DNA from: an uncultured Oscillospiraceae bacterium
GTDB lineage: Bacteria; Bacillota; Clostridia; Oscillospirales; Oscillospiraceae
Assembly: GCA_934597585.1 (NCBI GenBank)
Contig: CAKTSA010000028.1
Coordinates: 1 to 20,099, forward strand
Length of the DNA stretch: 20,099 bases
Reading direction: 5' to 3'
The notes under the pieces were generated by a model that worked only from the letters and a program-made list of their open reading frames with translations, ran no database searches and had not been told where the DNA came from. The position numbers and the translations under genes are program-made. Below are positions 14,855-20,099 of this stretch, piece after piece (position 1 is the first letter of the stretch; every line of letters starts with the position of its first letter).

Positions 14855-16480
14855 ATGAACTGTCCGACCTGTGGTGCACCGAATGTAATCCTGCACAAAG
14901 ATATATGGGAATGTGGCTGGTGCGGTGATAGCGGTTTCATTCCGCAGCGCATCCAAGACGCGCGCAGAGCCGCAAAGACTGTCCGGATACCCAAGGAGAT
15001 CACCCTCACTCTCACGGTAGAACCCAGTGAAAATGAGGATACCCCGGAACAATCGATCTTCTTCGACTCCGCTGTAGAGCGTATTGTGGAGCAGTTTCCG
15101 GAACTGAAGGACGAGCACGAAAGCGAGACCCTTTCCGGCATGATGGGGGCACAGCTTTTGGAAGAAGTCTACCGTACCGACCCGCAAAAGGCCATCGCCA
15201 TGTGGCGATCCTTACCGGAAAAGAAGGAGCCGTTGCAAGACCCGTGCCGTGCGGAGGATTTCTTCTATCTGCTGGATTTTCTGTGGGAACATGAAGACTA
15301 TAACGAAGATGTCCTTGCTCCGTTGCTGGACGCCATTCAGGAGGATGATACGCTTGCAGAGATGGTGTTCCGCAGTCATTATGTGTGCAGGCTGCACCTA
15401 TACCTGATCCAAGCCGCCATTGAGCAAGACAAAATGGAACTGGCGGAGCATCTGTATGCGCTGCTGCAGTCAAATCCGCTGCCGCGGGAGGAGTGGCGTG
15501 AAGACCCCGACGAGTTCGATGCTCTAATGGAAGAATATGCGAACGCAGATGATAGTACACCGACATATCGCTACTGCTTTGTACGGGTGGACAATGGCCG
15601 CCGCTATGCCTACCTGACCGCTGGCCTCCCGGTGAAGAAGGGCGACCATGTGCGTGTGCCTTACGGCAAGAATAACGAACTGAAAGAAGGCGTTGTTCAC
15701 ACTGTAGGCAATTATACCCGTGATACAGCCCCGTGGCCACCGGAGAAAACCAAGTGCGTGCTGGAGATACTCCCCAAGCCGCAAGAGTCCACAGGAAAAG
15801 AGTCCGCCGCACAAAAGCCGCAGCGGGAACACACAAAACCAGAGGAACCAGCACAATCTGCCGCACCTGCACCAATGGAAGCGGCGCAAGATACAACAAA
15901 GCCAACCCGGAAATATGGCAAAATCGCAATCATTGTAATTTGCTTGGTGTTAGCAGGTTGGTTAATATTTCTTGCCGCGCAGGACATCCCCAAAGCACAA
16001 CCTGCCGCGGTGGCTCCCGCCGTCTCTGAAACTGCCAGCTCATCCATAGCGACCACGCCGACTGCCAGCTATACTCAATATAGCGGCAAACTTCCGGTGG
16101 AGGGTATGCCTATGAAGGCGTTGTCCTATACTTCGCTGGGCGTGCCTGACAAAGAGCTGAAGTGCAAGAACTTTGACAAGCTGGAGCCGAACCGCAAGTA
16201 CATTAACGCTTACTGGTACGATGACTCCGGTGAGATGATCGCCGCCGGTATGTGCGCCCAGTGGGAGGGAGACAGTGAGTTCATGCTGAAATCCTTCTCG
16301 CAATACTATCCCACGCAGCCCTATGAGGGGCAGACTTTCCACTCAGGCAGCGCCACCGACACCGGCCCCGGCAGCGGCCAAAGTCTCCGCGAGGACTATG
16401 GCGACCCAGAGGATCTCTACGAGGACGGCGACTACGATGACCTCGATGAAGCCTGGGACGAGTGGGAGGAAGGGCGGTAA
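14855..16480 (+). CDS. Zinc-ribbon, PriA-like domain, single-pass membrane protein
   Basis: The 541-residue protein starts at ATG 14855 after AAGGGGGTG. Residues 3-23 carry a zinc ribbon (CPTC ... CGWC with Cys3, Cys6, Cys20, Cys23). A helical acidic region follows to about 235. Residues 237-305 (AYLTAGLPVKKGDHVRVPYG then NNELKEGVV) resemble the N-terminal DNA-binding barrel of the PriA helicase. A Pro/Glu/Ala linker leads to one membrane helix near 354-375 (IAIIVICLVLAGWLIFLAA). The C-terminal 165 residues, on the other side, contain a small domain (KYINAYWYDDSGEMIAAGMC) and a very acidic tail (DPEDLYEDGDYDDLDEAWDE). No enzyme motif is seen. It follows hsdR by 41 bases and ends at the element's right terminator, so it may be in the same transcript. 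Confidence 0.75.
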   Translation: MNCPTCGAPNVILHKDIWECGWCGDSGFIPQRIQDARRAAKTVRIPKEITLTLTVEPSENEDTPEQSIFFDSAVERIVEQFPELKDEHESETLSGMMGAQLLEEVYRTDPQKAIAMWRSLPEKKEPLQDPCRAEDFFYLLDFLWEHEDYNEDVLAPLLDAIQEDDTLAEMVFRSHYVCRLHLYLIQAAIEQDKMELAEHLYALLQSNPLPREEWREDPDEFDALMEEYANADDSTPTYRYCFVRVDNGRRYAYLTAGLPVKKGDHVRVPYGKNNELKEGVVHTVGNYTRDTAPWPPEKTKCVLEILPKPQESTGKESAAQKPQREHTKPEEPAQSAAPAPMEAAQDTTKPTRKYGKIAIIVICLVLAGWLIFLAAQDIPKAQPAAVAPAVSETASSSIATTPTASYTQYSGKLPVEGMPMKALSYTSLGVPDKELKCKNFDKLEPNRKYINAYWYDDSGEMIAAGMCAQWEGDSEFMLKSFSQYYPTQPYEGQTFHSGSATDTGPGSGQSLREDYGDPEDLYEDGDYDDLDEAWDEWEEGR

Positions 16481-16488
16481 AACGAAAG

Positions 16489-16525
16489 AAAGCTGCCGCA
16501 GGAAATTCCTGCGGCAGCTTTTTAC
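16489..16525. terminator. Strong terminator at the right end of the element
   Basis: Bases 16489-16504 and 16506-16521 form a perfect inverted repeat (real loop about five bases, AAATT) followed by TTTTT on the plus strand. On the minus strand the stem is followed by TTTCTTTCGTTTT, so it may also stop transcription from tRNA-Ala, whose own terminator was split by the element. Confidence 0.85.
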
Positions 16526-16530
16526 ATCAG

Positions 16531-16579
16531 CCACCCTTGGGCCACAATGTGTACCTATGAGATTGTAGCCTTCGGGTGG
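16531..16579 (-). other. Two-part hairpin formed across the right junction
   Basis: On the minus strand, after the tRNA, CCACCC (from the split terminator) can pair with GGGTGG (16536-16531) and, inside, GGCTACAAT with ATTGTGGCC (one G-U pair), leaving CTCATAGGTACAC as loop. The outer pairing uses element sequence to replace the lost terminator half, but lacks a T run after it. Confidence 0.5.
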
Positions 16580-16590
16580 TTTTCTTTTTG
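16540..16590 (+). other. attR: right attachment junction beside tRNA-Ala
   Basis: The element arm GTGTACCTATGA (16549-16560) leads to the core CCTTC (16569-16573), followed by the other half of the chromosomal terminator, GGGTGGTTTTCTTTTT, which abuts the CCA end of the tRNA-Ala gene. Over 21 bases the arm matches the inverse of the attL arm at 18 positions. Confidence 0.75.
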
Positions 16591-16664
16591 GTGGACCTGA
16601 AGGGATTCGAACCCTCGACCTCTCGGATGCGAACCGAACGCTCTCCCAGCTGAGCTACAAGCCC
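16589..16664 (-). tRNA. tRNA-Ala (anticodon CGC), integration target
   Basis: The 76-base gene folds as a standard cloverleaf: acceptor GGGCTTG/CAGGTCC, D-arm GCTC...GAGC, anticodon stem TTCGG/CCGAG with loop TTCGCAT, T-arm GAGGG-TTCGAAT-CCCTT, and encoded CCA. The anticodon CGC lies at 16631-16629 and reads GCG. The acceptor has the G3-U70 wobble pair, the alanine identity element, which supports the assignment. The element is inserted just downstream in its terminator, so the mature tRNA is untouched. Confidence 0.93.
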
Positions 16665-16674
16665 GTACCCTTAC

Positions 16675-16702
16675 ATTATACACAGATTTTCTGAAAAAGC
16701 AA
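16675..16702 (-). promoter_or_regulatory. Promoter of tRNA-Ala
   Basis: Read on the minus strand: TTGCTT (16702-16697), 16-base spacer, TATAAT (16680-16675), placing the start just before the tRNA 5' end. Confidence 0.75.
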
Positions 16703-16752
16703 GAGGGAAAATGTATTAAGCGGTGCTTATGTCGAATATTAAAAATCGGCAT

Positions 16753-16781
16753 TTTACTTATGCAGCGCTTCCTGATATAAT
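16753..16781 (+). promoter_or_regulatory. Promoter of the CofE-like gene
   Basis: TTTACT (16753-16758), 17-base spacer, TATAAT (16776-16781), 44 bases before the start codon. The -10 is consensus. Confidence 0.6.
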
Positions 16782-16825
16782 AAAGTGCAAAACGCATTTG
16801 ACAGACTTTGAAAGGATGAAGGAAT

Positions 16826-18022
16826 ATGAGAACGCTGGGAACTGTTGTGCGGGGCGTGCGCGCGCCCATTTTCCGCCAGGGCGACGACGCCGTGGCCGTT
16901 ACTGTGGAGACCGTGCTGAACGCGCTGCGGGAGAACGGCATCCAGGCCCACGACAAGGACGTGGTGGCCATCACCGAGTCCGTGGTGGCCCGCTGCCAGG
17001 GCAACTACGCCACCGTGGAGCAGATCAGCGCCGACGTCCGGGCCAAGACCGGCGGCGGGACCGTTGGCGTCACGTTCCCCATTCTCAGCCGCAACCGCTT
17101 CTCCCTGCTGCTGCAGGGCATCGCCGGCGGCTGCAAAAAGGTGGTGCTGATGCTCAGCTATCCCTCTGACGAGGTGGGCAACCATCTGGTGTCCATGGAC
17201 CAGCTGGACGAGGCGGGCATCGACCCCTGGCACGACGTGCTGGACCTGAAGCGCTTCCGGGACGCCTTCGGCGCGGTGATCCACCCCTTCACCGGCGTGG
17301 ACTACGTGGATTTCTATAAGTCCATCATCGAGTCCGCCGGTGCCCAGGCGGAGATCGTGTTCGCCAACCGCGTCCAGGCGGTGCTGGACTATACCGACAC
17401 CGTTATCTGCTGCGACATCCACACCCGCGAGCGCAGCAAGCGGCTGCTGAAGGCCGCCGGTGCCAAGACGGTGCTGGGTCTGGACGACCTGCTGACCGCC
17501 CCCGTGGACGGCAGCGGCTACAACCCCCAGTACGGTCTGCTGGGCAGCAACAAGGCCGACGACGAGCGCGTCAAGCTCTTCCCCCGCGACGCCATGGCCG
17601 TGGCCGAGGGCATCGGCAAGGCCATGAGCCTGGCCACCGGCAAGCAGATCGAGGCCATGGTCTACGGCGACGGCGCTTTCAAGGACCCCGCCGGCAAGAT
17701 CTGGGAGCTGGCCGACCCCGTGGTGGCCCCCGGCTACACCGCCGGTCTCATCGGCACCCCCAACGAGCTGAAGCTGAAGTACCTGGCCGACCACGACTTC
17801 GGCGACCTGGCCGGCGAGGCGCTGCAGAAGGCCGTGGCCGAGAAGATCCGCCAGAAGGACGCCAAGGTGAGCCTGGTGGGCAACATGGTGTCCGAGGGCA
17901 CCACCCCCCGCAATCTCACCGACCTGATCGGCTCCCTGTGCGACCTGACCTCCGGCAGCGGCGACAAGGGCACCCCCATCATCTACATCCAGGGGTATTT
18001 CGACAACTACACCAACGAGTAA
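16826..18022 (+). CDS. CofE-like F420-0:gamma-glutamyl ligase family protein
   Basis: The 398-residue protein resembles the bacterial members of the CofE/FbiB ligase family, which in F420 producers add glutamate to coenzyme F420-0 using GTP. The N-terminus (RTLGTVVRGVRAPIFRQGDD...DKDVVAITESVVARCQGNYA) matches the family's opening strand and the D-x-V-V-x-(T/I)-x-S-x-V-A-x-x-x-G block; GNMVSEGTTPRNLTDLIGS near the end is also well ordered. Many clostridia carry this longer stand-alone form without other F420 genes, so the true substrate may be different. ATG 16826 follows GAAGGA. It is GC rich, a single-gene unit with its own promoter and a strong terminator. Confidence 0.75.
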   Translation: MRTLGTVVRGVRAPIFRQGDDAVAVTVETVLNALRENGIQAHDKDVVAITESVVARCQGNYATVEQISADVRAKTGGGTVGVTFPILSRNRFSLLLQGIAGGCKKVVLMLSYPSDEVGNHLVSMDQLDEAGIDPWHDVLDLKRFRDAFGAVIHPFTGVDYVDFYKSIIESAGAQAEIVFANRVQAVLDYTDTVICCDIHTRERSKRLLKAAGAKTVLGLDDLLTAPVDGSGYNPQYGLLGSNKADDERVKLFPRDAMAVAEGIGKAMSLATGKQIEAMVYGDGAFKDPAGKIWELADPVVAPGYTAGLIGTPNELKLKYLADHDFGDLAGEALQKAVAEKIRQKDAKVSLVGNMVSEGTTPRNLTDLIGSLCDLTSGSGDKGTPIIYIQGYFDNYTNE

Positions 18023-18028
18023 CCCCCG

Positions 18029-18059
18029 GCGGCCCGTCCCATGACGGGCCGCTTTTTTT
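18029..18059 (+). terminator. Terminator of the CofE-like gene
   Basis: GCGGCCCGTC (18029-18038) pairs perfectly with GACGGGCCGC (18043-18052) around CCAT and is followed by TTTTTTT. Confidence 0.9.
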
Positions 18060-18105
18060 GATGAACACGGGAACATTTTCCGCCGGACATTCGTCAAAAT
18101 AGTAC

Positions 18106-18133
18106 TTGTTTTTCCCCAGAAAAGCGCTATACT
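18106..18133 (+). promoter_or_regulatory. Promoter of the DUF4358-like lipoprotein gene
   Basis: TTGTTT (18106-18111), 16-base spacer, TATACT (18128-18133). A small hairpin GGACGCC/GGCGTCC (18140-18159) lies in the leader between the promoter and the ribosome site. Confidence 0.6.
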
Positions 18134-18185
18134 GTCGCTGGACGCCGGGAGGGGCGTCCTATGCACAAGAAAGGAAATGATGAAC

Positions 18186-18695
18186 ATGAAGAAATTGCTC
18201 TGCCTCGCGCTGGCAGCCGTGATGGTGCTGGCCCTGGCCGCCTGCGGCGGAAACGACACCCCCGCCGGGGACAACAGTGATCCCCAGCAGGACCAGCAGA
18301 CCCAGTCCGTGGACCTGAAGCAGGTGGCGGCGGACGCCGTGGCCGCCCTGGGCGACGAATACCCCATGTTCCCGGTGGAGGACGCCGACCAGCTGGAGAG
18401 CCTCTATCCCGGCCTGACCGCTGTGGAGACCAGGCAGCTGGTGGCCTATCAGCCGCCGGTATCCGGCTTCGGCTGTGAGCTGGCCATGGTGGAGGTGGCC
18501 AACGCCGCCGACGCCGAGACCGTCCGCGCCATCTTCCAGCAGCGGGTGGACAGCATCGCCAACGACACCGCCTATCCGGAGAACGCCCCCGCCTGGAAGA
18601 ACAACTCCGCCGTCACCGTCAACGGCAATTACGTGGTCCTGGGCGTCCTGCCCGAGGGCACCGACCTGCCCGCCGCCTTCAAGGCAGCGTTCTGA
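18186..18695 (+). CDS. DUF4358-like lipoprotein
   Basis: The 169-residue product (from ATG 18186) has a lipoprotein signal, MKKLLCLALAAVMVLALAAC, with the modified cysteine at residue 20. Two in-frame ATGs at 18177 and 18180 exist, but AAGGAA at 18171-18176 is too close to the first; 18186 gives the best spacing. After a short Gly/Asp/Gln linker the mature domain (LESLYPGLTAVETRQLVAYQ ... FGCELAMVEVANAADAETVR and NYVVLGVLPEGTDLPAAF) resembles DUF4358, a small secreted domain common in clostridia whose role is unknown. It is a single-gene unit converging on gpr. Confidence 0.75.
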   Translation: MKKLLCLALAAVMVLALAACGGNDTPAGDNSDPQQDQQTQSVDLKQVAADAVAALGDEYPMFPVEDADQLESLYPGLTAVETRQLVAYQPPVSGFGCELAMVEVANAADAETVRAIFQQRVDSIANDTAYPENAPAWKNNSAVTVNGNYVVLGVLPEGTDLPAAFKAAF

Positions 18696-18711
18696 GCCTG
18701 CCGCATCCCGA

Positions 18712-18733
18712 AAGCCGCCCTACCGGGCGGCTT
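18712..18733. terminator. Shared terminator of the lipoprotein gene and gpr
   Basis: AAGCCGCCC (18712-18720) pairs with GGGCGGCTT (18725-18733) around TACC. It lies between two convergent genes, 4 bases from the gpr stop; T runs are short on both strands. Confidence 0.65.
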
Positions 18734-18737
18734 CCGC

Positions 18738-19595
18738 TCACCCCAGAAGGCCCGTCACATCCTCCACCGTCAGCCCCTGCTGCAGGGCCAGGGTAACGCC
18801 GTAGCCGATAAGGCGGCCCAGCTCCCGGACCTTTTCGTCGATATCCCGGGGCGTCAGGAACATGGGCTCCTCCTCTGCCGCCGCCCCCAGCAGGTCGGCG
18901 GCGATGACGGTGGGCACCCCCAGGGCGACGACGGGGACGCCCAAAGTCTCCGCGTTGACGGCCTTGCGGTGGTTGCCCACGCCGCTGCCGGGGATCAGAC
19001 CCGTGTCCCCCAGCTGGATGGTGGCGCACAGCCGGTCCCGGCTGCGGGCGGCCAGGGCGTCGATGGCCACGACGGCGGCACTGCCGGTGGCCTGGACGGC
19101 GCCCCGCAGCAGCTCCAGCGTCTCCATGCCCGTCTCCGCCAGCACGCCGGGGGCCAGGGCCGACACCGGGGTGAAGCCCCGGAACTGCCCCGGCAGGGCC
19201 CGCACCATGTGCCGCGTCACCAGCAGGCTCTCCAGGGCCAGGGGGCCCACCGCGTCGGCGGTCATGGCGCGGTTGCCCAGGCCCGCCGCCAGCACGGGGA
19301 AGTCCGGCCCCGCCGCCGGCAGCAGTGCGCGCAGCGCACGGGCCAGACACTCCACCGCACGGGAGAAAAAGCCCGCCTCCCGCCGGAAATAGGGCCGCAG
19401 GTCGATGGTCACGTACCGGCCCGCCGGCTTGCCCAACCGCTCCCCCGCCGCCTCGGTGGCGACGCGCACGTCCGTGACGGTGTAGCCCCGGCAGGTATAT
19501 TCCGCCGCGCTGACGCCCTCCAGCCGGGAAATATCGCCCCCCTGCCGCAGTTCCTCTACGTTTTCCAGGGCAAGATCGGTGCGGGTGATCCTCAT
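18738..19595 (-). CDS. gpr: Germination protease GPR
   Basis: The 285-residue protein is the spore endopeptidase that degrades small acid-soluble proteins at germination (peptidase family A25). The start MRITRTDLALE at 19595 carries the RTDLA(V/L)E sequence that in Bacillus GPR is the autoprocessing site, here almost at the N-terminus, so the propeptide is only about six residues before the motif. Catalytic aspartates are seen at Asp114 (TADAVGP) and Asp179 (AIDALAAR), together with GLGNRAMT, LLVTRHM and PGSGVGNHRK. It is shorter than the 368-residue Bacillus enzyme, mainly at the C-terminus. AAAGGAG lies 13 bases before the ATG, a rather long spacing. The gene is divergent from rpsT. It implies a spore-forming host. 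Confidence 0.95.
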   Translation of the reverse strand: MRITRTDLALENVEELRQGGDISRLEGVSAAEYTCRGYTVTDVRVATEAAGERLGKPAGRYVTIDLRPYFRREAGFFSRAVECLARALRALLPAAGPDFPVLAAGLGNRAMTADAVGPLALESLLVTRHMVRALPGQFRGFTPVSALAPGVLAETGMETLELLRGAVQATGSAAVVAIDALAARSRDRLCATIQLGDTGLIPGSGVGNHRKAVNAETLGVPVVALGVPTVIAADLLGAAAEEEPMFLTPRDIDEKVRELGRLIGYGVTLALQQGLTVEDVTGLLG

Positions 19596-19704
19596 GTTTG
19601 TGGTCACGCTCCTTTCAAAAGCACAAAATGTTGTGGAGTCCGGGCGGTTTTGCCGTCCCCAAAAAGTTTTCAGCGAAAAAAAGAGACAAATCTCAAAAAA
19701 ACCC

Positions 19705-19733
19705 TTGCTTTTTCTGGGCAAAGATGCTAAAAT
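19705..19733 (+). promoter_or_regulatory. Promoter of rpsT
   Basis: TTGCTT (19705-19710), 17-base spacer, TAAAAT (19728-19733), with about 50 bases of leader before the start codon. Confidence 0.75.
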
Positions 19734-19791
19734 ATCATCTTGCGTGGGACTTTGTGTCTCCGTTAATGTCATAACCGAGGAGGTGTTTGGT

Positions 19792-20055
19792 TTGCCGAAT
19801 ATCAAGTCTGCTAAGAAGCGTGTTCTGGTGGCAGAGGCGCGCAATGCCCGCAACAAAGCCGAAAAGTCCGCACTGAAGACTGCTATCAAGAAGTTCGAGG
19901 CTGCTGCCGTTGACGGCGATCGCACCGAGGCCGAGGGCACTTACAAGGTGGCGGTCAAGGCCATCGACAAGGCTGCTGCCAAGGGTTTGATGCACAAGAA
20001 CAACGCGGCTCACAAGAAGTCCGCTCTGACCCTGAAGCTGAATAAGATCGGTTAA
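19792..20055 (+). CDS. rpsT: Ribosomal protein bS20
   Basis: The 87-residue protein is the small-subunit ribosomal protein S20, which binds 16S rRNA: PNIKSAKKRVLVAEARNARN at the N-terminus, KSALKTAIKKFE, and the C-terminal GLMHKNNAAHKKSALTLKLN. The start is TTG at 19792, eight bases after AGGAGG, because S20 proteins begin Met-Pro-Asn-Ile-Lys-Ser; an in-frame GTG at 19783 overlaps the ribosome site. A non-ATG start is known for rpsT in other bacteria and is linked to translational control. The divergent gpr neighbour matches the Bacillus arrangement. Confidence 0.97.
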   Translation: MPNIKSAKKRVLVAEARNARNKAEKSALKTAIKKFEAAAVDGDRTEAEGTYKVAVKAIDKAAAKGLMHKNNAAHKKSALTLKLNKIG

Positions 20056-20068
20056 CAAACCACATTCG

Positions 20069-20099
20069 ACAGACGTCCATCGGGCGTCTGTTTTTGTTT
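20069..20099 (+). terminator. Terminator of rpsT
   Basis: ACAGACG-T-CC (20069-20078) pairs with GG-G-CGTCTGT (20082-20091), ten pairs with one U-G, loop ATC, followed by TTTTGTTT. Confidence 0.85.

Larger units (their letters stand above)
170..16573. mobile_element. Integrated serine-recombinase element carrying a type I R-M system
   Basis: The element is bounded by direct copies of CCTTC (170-174 and 16569-16573); one unit is 16,399 bp. The outer flanks rejoin to AAAAACCACC-CTTC-GGGTGGTTTT, a symmetric rho-independent terminator next to tRNA-Ala. The inner ends rejoin to a dyad of arms GTGTACCTATGA and TCATAGGTACAC centred on the core, as expected for attP of a large serine recombinase. The recombinase gene lies next to the left end. 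Cargo includes an XRE regulator, hsdM/S/R with two embedded genes, a lipoprotein pair and several unknown proteins. No relaxase or secretion gene is seen, so self-transfer is unlikely. Boundaries are inferred from one genome; an empty-site strain would prove them. Confidence 0.85.

Noticed and set aside
184..16560. Terminal inverted repeats of a DDE transposon
   Set aside because: The inverted TCATAGGTACACA copies are better explained as the two arms of a serine recombinase attP; no DDE transposase or target duplication beyond the 5-bp core is present.
170..16573. Conjugative element or prophage
   Set aside because: No relaxase, coupling protein, secretion genes, capsid, terminase, portal or tail genes are found in the interval.
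16754..18367. 537-codon open frame antisense to the CofE-like gene
   Set aside because: It spans a terminator and two promoters of the opposite strand and has a repetitive Gly/Val/His/Leu composition.

Overview
The window looks like a Gram-positive, spore-forming clostridial genome, most likely a fairly GC-rich Oscillospiraceae-type gut bacterium. The evidence is the germination protease gene gpr divergent from rpsT (the same neighbourhood as in Bacillus), strong AGGAGG ribosome binding sites, lipoproteins of the DUF4358 kind, and a serine-recombinase element with TnpW-like, DUF6076-like and DUF6809-like genes. Species cannot be fixed from the sequence alone, and all family names here are from reading the proteins, not from a search.

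Layout. Bases 1-169 and 16574-20099 are chromosome. Between them lies an integrated element of about 16.4 kb (core copies at 170-174 and 16569-16573). The element sits inside the rho-independent terminator of a tRNA-Ala(CGC) gene (16589-16664, minus strand). Joining the two flanks restores a palindromic terminator around CCACCCTTCGGGTGG. Joining the two element ends gives a dyad site with arms GTGTACCTATGA / TCATAGGTACAC, the form expected of a large serine recombinase attP.

Element content, left to right: a leftward module with a large serine recombinase (280-2016), a TnpW-like small protein, a ribbon-helix-helix-like protein, a gene-poor stretch with mirrored GTGACGG repeats, and a RepA/AAA_25-like ATPase (3261-4274). 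Then come a rightward DUF6076-like zinc protein, a leftward AT-rich orphan gene of unknown function, a leftward lipoprotein plus DUF6809-like pair, and a leftward XRE regulator. Divergent from the regulator is a complete type I restriction-modification operon: hsdM, a membrane-anchored small protein, hsdS, a HEPN-like small protein, hsdR. A zinc-ribbon/membrane protein with a PriA-like middle domain closes the element. There is no relaxase, coupling protein or type IV secretion gene, so the element looks able to excise and insert but not to transfer by itself.

Chromosomal right flank: tRNA-Ala (minus), a CofE-like F420-0:glutamate ligase family protein, a DUF4358-like lipoprotein, gpr (minus) and rpsT (plus) with promoters and terminators.

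How it works together (inference): the recombinase module handles integration at the tRNA terminator, the ATPase/repeat region may support a circular form, and the XRE repressor probably controls the type I R-M cargo from a shared divergent promoter region. The two non-hsd genes inside the R-M operon, and the orphan gene at 5475-6107, are the most likely places for undescribed defence-related biology.
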